From the NCBI GenBank assembly GCA_964500895.1, contig CAZCQP010000011.1, forward strand, positions 1-61,130: DNA of 61,130 nucleotides, in the 5' to 3' direction. The position numbers were made by a program, and so were the translations under genes. The notes under the pieces are model-generated. The model ran no database searches and had not been told where the DNA came from. It saw only the letters and a list, made by a program, of their open reading frames with translations. This document shows positions 16,487 through 25,994 of the stretch, piece after piece (position 1 is the stretch's first letter; each line of letters begins with the position of its first letter). Source of the DNA: CAZCQP01 sp964500895. Its GTDB lineage: Bacteria; Bacillota; Clostridia; Lachnospirales; JAISER01.

Positions 16487-18490
16487 CTATTCTTCCGCAT
16501 CCACATCTTCCGCCAACTTGTCGAACCCTTTTTGAAGGGATGCATCATCAAAAGGAGATTGTGTCTGCTTAAAGTCTTTGCCCCAGTCCGGCTTGTAGTC
16601 CCCCGCTTTTTCTTGCTTTTCGTCGTCGGGTAACATAAGGCCTTCCTTCACTTCTCGGGTTAAAGCACCGGCCGGAAACAGCCCTCTTATTTCTTCCCCG
16701 GTCACTTTTTCTTTTTCCATTAACAATTTGGCAATTTTATGCAGAACCTCCATGTGTTCTGTTAAAATGCGGATGGCTTCGTTATAGGAAGATTCAATAA
16801 TCTTTTTAATTTCTGTGTCAATCAACCCGGCCACTTGTTCCCCGTAGTTGCGGGTGTGGGCCAAGTCACGGCCAATGAATACTTCCTCGTTGTCATCCCC
16901 AAACTGAATGGGGCCTAATTGTTCGCTCATGCCGTACTTTGTAACCATGGCTCTGGCCAGAGCAGTGGCCCGTTCAATGTCATTAGAAGCCCCAGAGGTA
17001 ATGTCTTTCAGCACCAGCGCTTCTGCGGCACGGCCACCTAACAAGGAAATAATTTCATGCTCCATATATTTTTTAGACAAATACCCACGGTCTTCCCCTG
17101 GGATGGGCATGGTGTAACCCCCTGCCAATCCGGTGGGGATGATGGAAACCATATACGTAGGGTCAATTTCCGTCAGCATTTCAAACAAAATGGCATGACC
17201 GGCTTCGTGGTATGCGGTAATCTTCCGCTCTCTTTCGGAAATAACCCGGCTTTTCTTTTCCGTACCGATGCCCACTTTAATGAAGGCCCGGCGCAAATCT
17301 TCCATGCCGATTTCCAGCTTATTGTCACGGGCCGCCAAAAGGGCCGCTTCGTTCATCAAGTTTTCCAAATCTGCTGGAGTGAAACCTGCGGTGGTTTGGG
17401 CCACCACTTTCATGTCCACATTAGCCGCCACTTGCTTGCCTTTGGCGTGAACTTTCAACACCTCTTCCCGGCCTTTAACGTCCGGTTTGCCCACCACAAC
17501 CCGTCGGTCAAAACGACCGGGGCGCAGAAGGGCAGGGTCTAAAATGTCTGGGCGGTTGGTAGCGGCTAAAATGATAACCCCTTCGTTCACACCAAAGCCG
17601 TCCATTTCCACCAGCAATTGGTTTAAGGTTTGCTCTCTTTCATCGTGCCCGCCGCCTAAACCGGCGCCTCTGCGGCGGCCAACGGCATCAATTTCATCAA
17701 TAAACACGATACATGGCACGTTCTTCTTGGCTTGCTCGAATAAGTCCCGCACACGGGAAGCACCAACGCCTACGAACATTTCCACAAAGTCTGAACCGGA
17801 AATGCTGAAAAACGGCACCCCTGCTTCACCAGCACAGGCTTTGGCCAAATAAGTTTTGCCTGTACCCGGGGGGCCCACCAGCAAAATACCCTTTGGAATA
17901 CGAGCACCAATGTCCACAAACTTTTTAGGTTGTTTTAAAAACTCCACAACTTCCTGCAAGTCTGCTTTTTCTTCCTCCAGCCCGGCAACCTGGGCAAAAG
18001 TAATTTTGTTTTTATCATCCACCACGGCTTTGGCTTTGCTTTTGCCGAAGTTCATCACCCGGCCGCCGCCACCTTGCATTTGCTGCAAAATAAACATTAA
18101 GAAAAACACAGAAACCAGCATAATCACCACGGTGGGGATAAGCTGAATGAACCAGTTTGTTTTAGAGGGCGGAATGGTCACCACTTCAACACTTTGGCCG
18201 GTTTTGCTTTCTCCCAGCACCTGCATGAAAATGTCCATAGCCGGAATGTCAATCTGCTCTACCTCGTTGTTGCTTTTATACACTTTGGCACGGCCGGCGT
18301 TGCTAATGTCCGTGTCTCTGGTCACCTCTACCTTGGTTAAATTGCCGCTTTCAATGTCCGCCATTAAGTTACTGTAGGTGTAAACTTCCTTGTCGGAAGG
18401 GGGATTTGTAAGCTGGGCTACCACCAATACCGAAATGATAAACAAAAATATAATCATGTATATGGATATGCTACGGGCGTATTTCTTCAA
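16487..18490 (-). CDS. ftsH: ATP-dependent zinc metalloprotease FtsH
   Basis: FtsH is a membrane AAA+ protease that degrades unfolded membrane and regulatory proteins. From the TTG start at 18490 it has 667 residues: two membrane segments (about 10-28 and 114-136), Walker A GPPGTGKT at 206-213, Walker B IVFIDEID, the second region of homology around RPGRFDRR, and the zinc site HEAGH at 428-432. TTG 18490 gives the Lys-rich KKYAR start before the first membrane segment, with GGGAAG about 10 bp upstream; the frame extends 54 bp further without a better site. It follows hpt, as in most Bacillota. Confidence 0.94.
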   Translation of the reverse strand: MKKYARSISIYMIIFLFIISVLVVAQLTNPPSDKEVYTYSNLMADIESGNLTKVEVTRDTDISNAGRAKVYKSNNEVEQIDIPAMDIFMQVLGESKTGQSVEVVTIPPSKTNWFIQLIPTVVIMLVSVFFLMFILQQMQGGGGRVMNFGKSKAKAVVDDKNKITFAQVAGLEEEKADLQEVVEFLKQPKKFVDIGARIPKGILLVGPPGTGKTYLAKACAGEAGVPFFSISGSDFVEMFVGVGASRVRDLFEQAKKNVPCIVFIDEIDAVGRRRGAGLGGGHDEREQTLNQLLVEMDGFGVNEGVIILAATNRPDILDPALLRPGRFDRRVVVGKPDVKGREEVLKVHAKGKQVAANVDMKVVAQTTAGFTPADLENLMNEAALLAARDNKLEIGMEDLRRAFIKVGIGTEKKSRVISERERKITAYHEAGHAILFEMLTEIDPTYMVSIIPTGLAGGYTMPIPGEDRGYLSKKYMEHEIISLLGGRAAEALVLKDITSGASNDIERATALARAMVTKYGMSEQLGPIQFGDDNEEVFIGRDLAHTRNYGEQVAGLIDTEIKKIIESSYNEAIRILTEHMEVLHKIAKLLMEKEKVTGEEIRGLFPAGALTREVKEGLMLPDDEKQEKAGDYKPDWGKDFKQTQSPFDDASLQKGFDKLAEDVDAEE

Positions 18491-18534
18491 TTTATCACGC
18501 TTCCCTTCAGGTTGTTTATGCAAACATACACAAA

Positions 18535-18563
18535 ATACTACCACACTCCCTGTATAAAATCAA
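18535..18563 (-). promoter_or_regulatory. Sigma-A promoter of ftsH
   Basis: On the minus strand TTGATT (18558-18563) and TAGTAT (18535-18540) are 17 bp apart, about 45 bp before the TTG start. It would allow ftsH expression apart from the tilS-hpt transcript. Confidence 0.6.
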
Positions 18564-18616
18564 GGCATCCATTAAGAAACCTGCGGAAAGTATTTTTTAT
18601 AAGCATGGAATAAATT

Positions 18617-19156
18617 TTATTCACTTTCTGAAAAGCTCAGAATGCCTATGTATGGCAAGTTTCTATACTTTTGGGCATAATCCAGGCCGAATCCCACCAC
18701 AAATTCATCGGGAATCTGAAAGCCCACATAGTCCGGCACACAGTCATAATTGGTGCGGCGGCTGGGTTTATCCAGCAACGTACAAATTTTAAGCGTGTTA
18801 GGGTTTTGCGCCAGCAAATGCTTTTGCAAGTGCCCCAGGGTGTTGCCAGAGTCGATGATGTCTTCAATGAGCAACACATTTTTATCGGTGATGGGGTGGG
18901 TTAAGTCTTTCACGAATTTAATAATGCCGGTGGATTCCGTGGAGTTGCCGTAGCTGGAAGTTTCTATAAAGTCTAATTCCACGCTTTTTGAAAAACATTT
19001 GGCCAGCTCTACTGAAAAAAACACGCTGCCTTTCAGCACGCAAACCAATGTCATGGGTGCGCCTTCAAAATCTTTTTCAATTTCAGCAGCCATTGCACGA
19101 ACCCGCTCCAACAATTTCTCCTCTGGAATATAAGGTGTTACCGTTTCTTTTTGCAT
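18617..19156 (-). CDS. hpt: Hypoxanthine phosphoribosyltransferase
   Basis: A 179-residue purine salvage enzyme that makes IMP or GMP from hypoxanthine or guanine and PRPP. The PRPP-binding signature VLLIEDIIDSGNTL is clear, as are the CVLKGSVFF segment and the C-terminal PDEFVVGFGLDY. It starts 2 bp after the tilS stop. The tilS-hpt-ftsH order is conserved across Bacillota. Confidence 0.94.
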   Translation of the reverse strand: MQKETVTPYIPEEKLLERVRAMAAEIEKDFEGAPMTLVCVLKGSVFFSVELAKCFSKSVELDFIETSSYGNSTESTGIIKFVKDLTHPITDKNVLLIEDIIDSGNTLGHLQKHLLAQNPNTLKICTLLDKPSRRTNYDCVPDYVGFQIPDEFVVGFGLDYAQKYRNLPYIGILSFSESE

Positions 19157-19158
19157 TG

Positions 19159-20556
19159 TTAATCCTCCTGTAAAATGGGTTTGCCTGGACGAAGGCTTAC
19201 ATAAGCCATCGGTTCCTGAGCGTTCTTTATTTTAAATTGATCTGAAACAATGGATTTGTCATCGCATATCCATAAAATGTGAGACTGGTGGGCTTGGGCC
19301 AGTAGCGGAAGAAGCGCCCGTTTGTCTCTTGGAATTTTATGGTTGATACAGTAATCTTTTATTTTTTGCCGCCCGCCAATTTTTTCAATATAAATGGTAT
19401 CCCCCGGCTGACGGCTACGCAGCAACAAGGGCTGCTTCACCGGGTCTATGGCAAAAGCTTTACATACTGCCTGTTTATCTGTGGGCATTTTTCCGGACAG
19501 ACAAACGGTTTGGTCTATTTCCGGCACATACACCGGCACATCTAACGGCAATTCGTAGCAAAAGCCCGTGATGGGTTTTGCATCCGATTGCTTTGTAAAA
19601 GTAAGCACGCCATAAGTCAGCGCTGCCTCTAGCCCTTTGGGTAAGGAAAGTGCCGTTCCCGATGGTTTATCCAGCATATCCAGCAAGGCTTCCACATGCT
19701 CCAGCGTCACGTCTTTAAGCCCCGCAGACCATTGCCCCATGTACAGCCGTAGCACCCGCCGTTGAATGGGCTTGTCAAATTGCTTTAATGTTGCCACTTT
19801 CAGCCCATGCCCTTCCACCATGCATTGGTTTAAGGCATCTGTTGCCAGCTTGTCCAAAAATGCATCTTCTTCCCGGCATAGCAGCGCGGTGCGGTGCAAG
19901 GCTTCCACCACTTCCGGGTTCAAGGTGTTTTCAATTTGGGGAATCAGTTGCAAACGAATGCTGTTTCGGGTGTAGTCTGCTTCTAAGTTGGAAGCATCTT
20001 GCCGGTAAGCCAAGCCTTTTTCCATGCAGTATGCTTCAATCTCTTTTCGGGAAACATCCAGCAGCGGGCGTACAATATGCCCTCTGCGATAAGCCATGCC
20101 CCCAAGCCCTTTCAGCCCCGTTCCCCTGCACAACCGCATGAGCACCGTTTCTGCATTGTCGTTTTTGTGGTGTGCCACAGCCACTTTATTAGCCCCCACT
20201 TTGCCCATGCCATGAACAAAAGCATCATACCGAGCTTTACGCCCGGCTTCTTCTACAGTAAGCCCTTCGGTCTTTGCCAGAAGGGGCACATCTTCGCAGT
20301 ATTGCAGCAAGGGCACCTGCCAATCACGGCACAAATCCACCACAAAAGCTTCGTCCCCGTCGGCTGCTTCCCCACGAATGCCATGGTTCACGTGCAAGGC
20401 CGTCAAAGTCATGCTGGGTGCTTGTTGCTTCTGATATTCTAAAAGCATAAACAAAAGCGCCACCGAGTCCGCACCCCCAGAAAGCCCCACAATCACATGG
20501 TCGCCGGGGCTTAACAGTTGGTTCCGGTTTATGGTTTTCAGCGCTTTTGTAAACAT
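19159..20556 (-). CDS. tilS: tRNA(Ile)-lysidine synthase
   Basis: TilS modifies C34 of tRNA-Ile (CAU) to lysidine, which changes it from Met to Ile decoding. The protein has 465 residues. The PP-loop SGGADS is at residues 26-31, the LHVNHGIRG segment follows, and the C-terminal substrate domain contains the RQPGDTI and GGRQKIKDYCINHKIPRDKR patterns. Essential in most bacteria. Confidence 0.94.
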   Translation of the reverse strand: MFTKALKTINRNQLLSPGDHVIVGLSGGADSVALLFMLLEYQKQQAPSMTLTALHVNHGIRGEAADGDEAFVVDLCRDWQVPLLQYCEDVPLLAKTEGLTVEEAGRKARYDAFVHGMGKVGANKVAVAHHKNDNAETVLMRLCRGTGLKGLGGMAYRRGHIVRPLLDVSRKEIEAYCMEKGLAYRQDASNLEADYTRNSIRLQLIPQIENTLNPEVVEALHRTALLCREEDAFLDKLATDALNQCMVEGHGLKVATLKQFDKPIQRRVLRLYMGQWSAGLKDVTLEHVEALLDMLDKPSGTALSLPKGLEAALTYGVLTFTKQSDAKPITGFCYELPLDVPVYVPEIDQTVCLSGKMPTDKQAVCKAFAIDPVKQPLLLRSRQPGDTIYIEKIGGRQKIKDYCINHKIPRDKRALLPLLAQAHQSHILWICDDKSIVSDQFKIKNAQEPMAYVSLRPGKPILQED

Positions 20557-20588
20557 GGTTTTAAATCCGCATTCTTTCTAAGTGTGTC

Positions 20589-21680
20589 TTACAATATTTT
20601 TAAAATATCATTATAAGCGATAAACATGCCCAAGGCAATGAGTAGTACAAAACCCACCAAGTGAACCATTCCTTCTTTTTCCGGGGCAATGGGCTTTCTG
20701 CGAATGCCTTCCACCAAAAGGAAAACAAACCGCCCGCCATCCAGTGCTGGAATGGGAAACAAGTTAAATATGCCAATGCTGGCGCTTAAAATAGCGGTAA
20801 AATCCATCAGGGAGCGAATGGTCACCCACAAACCATAAGGTGCTGCCGCTTCGTAGGTGTCCCCAATGATGGTCACCACCCCAATAGGCCCGGACATATC
20901 ATTCACGGACACATTGGCAGAAAAAAGTTCACTCAAGCTAAAGAATGTCATGTGAATCCAGAAGCCTACTTTCCAAAAGCTTGTGGATATGCTTTCAAAA
21001 ATACCGGCTTTGGCAAAGCCCTCCTCGGCCTTCTGAAAAATCCCTGTTTTGGCTGTAGCGGTTATGCCTATGATATAAATTGCACCATTGGCCTCGGGCA
21101 CCACGGACCGTACCAGGGTTTGCCCTTCCCGCTCCACCGTAATGTCCACAGCCCGGCCCCTGCTTTTCATCATAGCCAGTCTTAAATCTTCATAAATATG
21201 CGTACGGGTGCTATCAATTTTTACTACACGGTCGCCGGGCAAAAACCCTGCTACCTCTGCCGGAGAACCGGACGTCACGGTTGCAATGGTTGTGGTAGCC
21301 AGCCCGTCAGTCAATGCAATGACTGTTAGAAGCACTAATGTGAGCACCAGGTTCATGATGGCACCGGCCAAAATGATAATCATACGGCGCCACACCGGTT
21401 TGTTGCAAAAGGAGCGTGGGTTTCGGGTGGATGTTTCATCGTCGCCTACGTCCCCCAACATTTTGCAAAAGCCACCTGCCGGAATTAAGCGCAAGGAATA
21501 TTCGGTTTCTCCTGGTTTAACGCTAAAAATTTTCGGCCCCATGCCAATGGCGAACTCTTCCACTAAAACACCATTTTTTCTGGCGGCAATAAAATGTCCC
21601 CATTCGTGGACCAAAATCAGCAAGCCAAAAATGAATACGCCAATCAAAATTGGTGTTGCCTGGGCTATGACGTTTCCCAT
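20589..21680 (-). CDS. rseP: RIP metalloprotease RseP
   Basis: A 363-residue intramembrane site-2 protease. HEWGH at residues 25-29 lies in the first membrane segment, one PDZ domain occupies about 115-200 (VTSGSPAEVAGFLPGDRVVKI), and NLFPIPALDGGR is the second active-site motif in the third segment. It cleaves membrane-bound anti-sigma factors or signal-peptide remnants. It sits directly after dxr, a conserved order. Confidence 0.94.
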   Translation of the reverse strand: MGNVIAQATPILIGVFIFGLLILVHEWGHFIAARKNGVLVEEFAIGMGPKIFSVKPGETEYSLRLIPAGGFCKMLGDVGDDETSTRNPRSFCNKPVWRRMIIILAGAIMNLVLTLVLLTVIALTDGLATTTIATVTSGSPAEVAGFLPGDRVVKIDSTRTHIYEDLRLAMMKSRGRAVDITVEREGQTLVRSVVPEANGAIYIIGITATAKTGIFQKAEEGFAKAGIFESISTSFWKVGFWIHMTFFSLSELFSANVSVNDMSGPIGVVTIIGDTYEAAAPYGLWVTIRSLMDFTAILSASIGIFNLFPIPALDGGRFVFLLVEGIRRKPIAPEKEGMVHLVGFVLLIALGMFIAYNDILKIL

Positions 21681-21691
21681 TGTCTCATCTC

Positions 21692-22852
21692 CTAAAAAAT
21701 TGCCTCATAGACATATGTTTTCCCCCATGCATCCGCCTGTACCGCACCTTCCACCGTACAAGGCATTTTTTGGGCATCATGCTGTACAGTATATGCTTTC
21801 AAAGCGTTTTCTATTAACGCAGGTATGCGCAAAAACGGAATTTGTTGCTTTAAAAACAAGTCCACAGCCATTTCGTTGGCCCCGTTCAGCACGGCCGGTA
21901 ACAATCCACCTGCTTCCAGCGCTTGGTAAGCCAATTGCAGCGCTGGGAAGGTATCCATATCCGGGGGCTGGAACGTAAGTGGGCCACACGTCATAAAGTC
22001 CAGCCGTTTAAAATTGTTTTGTGGCCGCAACGGGTGGGTTAAGGCATATTGAATGGGAATGCGCATGTCTGCTTCCCCCAATTGCGCCATCACCGTACCG
22101 TCTTGAAAAGCCACCATGGCATGAATCACACTTTGAGGGTGTACCAATACAGCCACTTGTTTTGACGAAACATTAAATAGGCGGCAGGCCTCAATGACCT
22201 CCAACCCTTTATTCATCAATGTGGCTGAATCTATTGAAATTTTGGCCCCCATATCCCATTTGGGGTGGGCCAGCGCCTGTTCCACGGTTACATGGGCCAG
22301 TTCTTCCCGGGTTTTGCCACGAAAAGGGCCTCCGGATGCAGTTAAATATATGGTATCAACGGCATTTTCTGCGTTGCCTTGCAGGCATTGAAAAACACCA
22401 GAATGTTCACTGTCTATAGGGATGATGGAAACGCCTGTCTCCTTGGCCAACGCCATCACGGCTTCTCCTGCGCAAACCAGGGTTTCTTTGTTGGCCAACG
22501 CCACATCTTTTTTTGCCTTTATGGCTGTTACTGTGGGCACCAGACCAGCCGAACCCACTAATGCATTCACCACCAAGTCTGTTTCGTTCATGGCGGCCAC
22601 TTCCAAAAGCCCGTCTGTGCCAGAACACACTTTTAAGCCCGGCCGCCCGTATTGCTTTTGAAACGCCTGTGCCGCTGCTTCATCTGTAATGGCCACCATG
22701 GCCGGTTTAAATGCCGCCACTTGTTGAGCCAACAGTTCGATGTTTTGATGGGCTGTTAAAGCTGCCACCTGTATCTCTGGAAGGTTTTGAACCACTTCCA
22801 ACGTTTGGGTACCAATGGAGCCTGTGGAGCCTAAAATGCTTATTTTTCTCAT
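21692..22852 (-). CDS. dxr: 1-deoxy-D-xylulose-5-phosphate reductoisomerase
   Basis: Dxr performs the second step of the MEP pathway, forming 2-C-methyl-D-erythritol 4-phosphate with NADPH. The protein has 386 residues. NADPH-binding GSTGSIGTQTLEV is at the N-terminus, the metal-binding IPIDSEHSGVFQCL and the loop ASGGPFRG are present. ATG 22852, with GGTGG a few bp upstream, is preferred over the start 15 bp earlier, which overlaps cdsA. Confidence 0.94.
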   Translation of the reverse strand: MRKISILGSTGSIGTQTLEVVQNLPEIQVAALTAHQNIELLAQQVAAFKPAMVAITDEAAAQAFQKQYGRPGLKVCSGTDGLLEVAAMNETDLVVNALVGSAGLVPTVTAIKAKKDVALANKETLVCAGEAVMALAKETGVSIIPIDSEHSGVFQCLQGNAENAVDTIYLTASGGPFRGKTREELAHVTVEQALAHPKWDMGAKISIDSATLMNKGLEVIEACRLFNVSSKQVAVLVHPQSVIHAMVAFQDGTVMAQLGEADMRIPIQYALTHPLRPQNNFKRLDFMTCGPLTFQPPDMDTFPALQLAYQALEAGGLLPAVLNGANEMAVDLFLKQQIPFLRIPALIENALKAYTVQHDAQKMPCTVEGAVQADAWGKTYVYEAIF

Positions 22853-22863
22853 ACTTCCACCAA

Positions 22864-23676
22864 TCACGCAAGAAATTTCAACATTAAAACCAGCACCAAA
22901 TAAACCCCTGGCGCTGTGAATAACAAACTGTCGCAGCGGTCTAAAACACCGCCGTGGCCGGGAATAAGATGGCCAAAGTCTTTAATGCCTGTGCTGCGCT
23001 TCACGGCTGAAGCCGCCAAGTCCCCAAACTGGGAAAATACAGCACAAACGCCGCTGATTACGCTAAAAAACAATACAATATCAATATCGTCTGCCACCGT
23101 CCAGCGGTTCACAGCCAGCCCGTATAAAATGCCCAGCGCCACAGCCCCAACAACGCCGCCAATGGCACCTTCCACTGTCTTTTTAGGGCTTAGTTTGGGG
23201 CAAAGCTTGTGTCTGCCCAGCAAAAGCCCTGAAAAGTACGCAAAGGTATCGCTCCCCCAAGCGCTGATAAAAATGAGCCACACAAACAGTTGCCCGTACA
23301 CGTGACTGCGCACCATATAAATAAAGGAAATGAGCACTGCTACATAGAAAAAGCCAAAAAATGTGGTGGTTACCTGGGTGATGTCCACCTTTTCATGAAA
23401 CACAACCATAAGCATCATCAATGCAATAATAAAGGAAACCAAAAAGCCCATCATCATAGCCTGGGTCATCCAGGGCAAAACCCCTACATATAAAACAGCA
23501 AAACCATAGCCCACCGCATGTAAAGGCAAGTTCCTTTTGGACATGGCATGGTACATTTCGTACATACCTACAAGCGCCACAAGCAAAATTCCACCTTGCA
23601 GCACAACGCCCCCAATAGCCACGGCCAAAATCAATATGGGCAAACCAATGATGCTTGTCACAATGCGCTGAACCAT
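22864..23676 (-). CDS. cdsA: Phosphatidate cytidylyltransferase
   Basis: CdsA makes CDP-diacylglycerol, the common precursor of membrane phospholipids. The 270-residue protein has about eight membrane segments and the C-terminal signature VKRSTGIKDFGHLIPGHGGVLDRCDS. It sits between uppS and dxr in the conserved order. Confidence 0.93.
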   Translation of the reverse strand: MVQRIVTSIIGLPILILAVAIGGVVLQGGILLVALVGMYEMYHAMSKRNLPLHAVGYGFAVLYVGVLPWMTQAMMMGFLVSFIIALMMLMVVFHEKVDITQVTTTFFGFFYVAVLISFIYMVRSHVYGQLFVWLIFISAWGSDTFAYFSGLLLGRHKLCPKLSPKKTVEGAIGGVVGAVALGILYGLAVNRWTVADDIDIVLFFSVISGVCAVFSQFGDLAASAVKRSTGIKDFGHLIPGHGGVLDRCDSLLFTAPGVYLVLVLMLKFLA

Positions 23677-23698
23677 GTTTTATCCTCTGTTTTTAAGA

Positions 23699-24430
23699 TT
23701 ATCGGCCGCCGAAGCGCCGATTGCGTTGTTGATAGGTTGCAATGGCTTCTTTTAAATCTTGCACGCCAAAATCCGGCCAAAGCTTTTCGGAAAACACCAG
23801 CTCTGTGTAAGCCAACTGCCAAAGCAAGAAATTGCTTAGCCGCATTTCCCCGCTGGTGCGAATTAAAAGTTCTGGGTCTGGAAGCTGGGCAGTATCTAAA
23901 TAGGCAGCCACCGTTTCTTCATCTATAGCATTGACGGAAAGTGTGCCTGCGCATACGGCTTCACACATTTTTTTTATTGTGCGGGTTATTTCGTCCCGTG
24001 CGCCATAATCCAGTGCAATCACCAAGTGCAGGCCGGTTTTGTTTTTAGTGGTTTCCTGCAACCGTTCAATTTGCAGGGCCAAATCATTTGGCAGCCGCCC
24101 CCTTTGCCCGATTACAGAAAGGCGCATGTTGTTTTTGGCGGAATCCTCCTGGTACTGCCGGATGTAGTCCCGCATCAAGTCCATCAGGCCATCCACTTCT
24201 TTTGGTGTACGCTTCCAGTTCTCTGTGGAAAAGGCATAAACCGTTAGAATTTGAACCCCAAGTGTCTCCGCTTCCGTAGCCAGCCGCTTTAAAGCCTGGG
24301 CACCGGCAGCATGACCTGCCTTTTTCGCCATCAGCCGCTTTTGTGCCCACCGCCCGTTTCCATCCATAATGATGGCAATGTGGGCCGGAATGTTCTCTTT
24401 ATCTAAAACCAATTGTTCAAGTTTTCCCAT
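23699..24430 (-). CDS. uppS: Undecaprenyl diphosphate synthase
   Basis: UppS extends farnesyl diphosphate with cis isoprene units to C55, the lipid carrier for peptidoglycan and other wall polymers. The protein has 243 residues. [13 protein letters not shown] carries the catalytic aspartate, [11 protein letters not shown] is the second conserved block, and [20 protein letters not shown]-type residues close the active site (here [17 protein letters not shown]). ATG 24430 gives a normal N-terminus; the frame extends 27 bp upstream. Confidence 0.94.
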   Translation of the reverse strand: [243 protein letters not shown]

Positions 24431-24487
24431 AACAGCAGACGCTCCGAGATATAACACGGGCGAGCATCGCTCGCCCTGTCTTCATTT

Positions 24488-25042
24488 TTATATAGACATG
24501 ATGTCCTTATTTTTGGCTTCCACAATTTTATCAATTTCAGCCACATATTTATCGGTTAATTTTTGAATGGAGTCTTCACGGTGTTTGTGTTCGTCCTCTG
24601 TGATTTCGCCTTTTTTCTCCAACTTTTTAAAGTCGTCCATGGCGTCTCTGCGGATGTTGCGAATGGCCACTTTGTAGTCGTCGCCTTTTTTCTTCACATC
24701 TTTGGTTAAGGCTTTACGTCTTTCCTCTGTCAATTCTGGGAACACCAAACGGATGACGCTGCCGTCACTGGTTGGGTTAATGCCTAAGTCCGAGGCTTGA
24801 ATGGCCTTTTCGATGGGCTTAATCAGCCCTTTATCCCAAGGTTGAATTTGAATAAGGCGTGCTTCCGGCACAGTAACGTTGCCCACTTGCTGTAAAGGCG
24901 TTTCTGTGCCGTAATAATCCACGGTTATTCTGTCCAGTACATGAGGGTTGGCCCGCCCTGCACGGATGGTGTTTAAATCTTCTGTCATCGTTTCAATCGT
25001 CTTATGCATTTTGTGGTCATAAACTTCCATGTGGTCTGTCAT
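24488..25042 (-). CDS. frr: Ribosome recycling factor
   Basis: A 184-residue RRF that, with EF-G, splits the ribosome after termination. It shows the two-domain pattern with LNTIRAGRANPHVLDRITVDYYG, then VTVPEARLIQIQPWD, and the C-terminal long helices with KALTKDVKKKGDDYKVAIRNIRRD. AAGGAGGG lies 6 bp before the ATG. It follows pyrH by 42 bp. Confidence 0.95.
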   Translation of the reverse strand: MTDHMEVYDHKMHKTIETMTEDLNTIRAGRANPHVLDRITVDYYGTETPLQQVGNVTVPEARLIQIQPWDKGLIKPIEKAIQASDLGINPTSDGSVIRLVFPELTEERRKALTKDVKKKGDDYKVAIRNIRRDAMDDFKKLEKKGEITEDEHKHREDSIQKLTDKYVAEIDKIVEAKNKDIMSI

Positions 25043-25084
25043 GATAAACCCTCCTTAAATAATAAATAATTTTTATTGTATAAG

Positions 25085-25846
25085 CTACGCATAAAATACG
25101 TCTGGCAAGCCGTTGGCAATTTTCGTACCGCCCATGGCGTACAGCCCTTCATCGTTTTGGCAAGCCGTAACAATGCTACCCGGCCTGTCCAGCCCGAAAA
25201 CAATAGAAGCAATGCCGTTGCTTGCGGTAAGTTCCAGCGCATTTAAATCTGCCACGTCCAGCCGGTTTGCCAATGCTGTTTGGTAAGACAACGTTTGATA
25301 CCGCTTGGCTTGGGGATTTTTTCTGGGGTCTTGTTCGTAAACACTGTCTACGTTTTTGCCGTATAAAACCGCATCCACTTTAAGCTCGCAAGCACGAATG
25401 GCCACAATAGAGTCTGTGGAGAAAAAGGGATGCCCTGTGCCCCCAGCAAAAATAGGCACCACACCGGCTTCCATATAAGCCAGCGCTTTGTCCCGGTTAT
25501 AGGGTTCCGTAAAAGCACCTACGGTGAAAGGCGTTAACACAGCGCACACCTGTTTTTCCGGCGGGTTGCCGGGGGTATGGATGCGAAAAGCTTCCGCCAG
25601 GTACAGGCCGTTTAACAGGGTGGCCATCATGCCGATTTGGTGGGCTTTCACTTTGTCCATGGCTGGGTCTGCGTCCCGGCCACGCCAAATGTTGCCGCCC
25701 CCTACCACAATACCCACTTGAACCCCTTGGGATAACAGTTGATGCACTTCTGCTACAATGCGGGAAACGGTAGGACTGTGGTAATGCCCTTCCCCGTGGC
25801 CGGCCAACCCTTCGCCGCTTAATTTTAATATCACACGTTGAAACAT
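25085..25846 (-). CDS. pyrH: UMP kinase
   Basis: PyrH phosphorylates UMP to UDP. The protein has 253 residues, slightly longer than usual. The amino-acid-kinase fold motifs are VILKLSGEGLAG at the start, GIVVGGGNIWRGRD, and FAGGTGHPFFSTDS. It belongs to the rpsB-tsf-pyrH-frr run; a hairpin separates it from tsf. Confidence 0.94.
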   Translation of the reverse strand: MFQRVILKLSGEGLAGHGEGHYHSPTVSRIVAEVHQLLSQGVQVGIVVGGGNIWRGRDADPAMDKVKAHQIGMMATLLNGLYLAEAFRIHTPGNPPEKQVCAVLTPFTVGAFTEPYNRDKALAYMEAGVVPIFAGGTGHPFFSTDSIVAIRACELKVDAVLYGKNVDSVYEQDPRKNPQAKRYQTLSYQTALANRLDVADLNALELTASNGIASIVFGLDRPGSIVTACQNDEGLYAMGGTKIANGLPDVFYA

Positions 25847-25929
25847 ACCATACTCCTTTTTACCATTTTATCACAGGCCAAAAAAAATTGCCAGTGTTAT
25901 GTAAAAGATATTCACCATAAAGTTGGTAT

Positions 25930-25985
25930 ACAAAGAAGCACAGCCCACAGCAACAGGGACGCTGCTGCCATGTGCTGTGCTTTTG
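25930..25985 (-). terminator. Hairpin after tsf, possible weak terminator
   Basis: Read on the minus strand, just after the tandem TAATAA stops of tsf, AAGCACAGC pairs with GCTGTGCTT around an inner CAGCAGC/GTTGCTG hairpin. The 3' side continues CTTTGT, a poor T-run. It may attenuate read-through into pyrH or protect the tsf 3' end. Confidence 0.45.
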
Positions 25986-25994
25986 TAGGTTTTA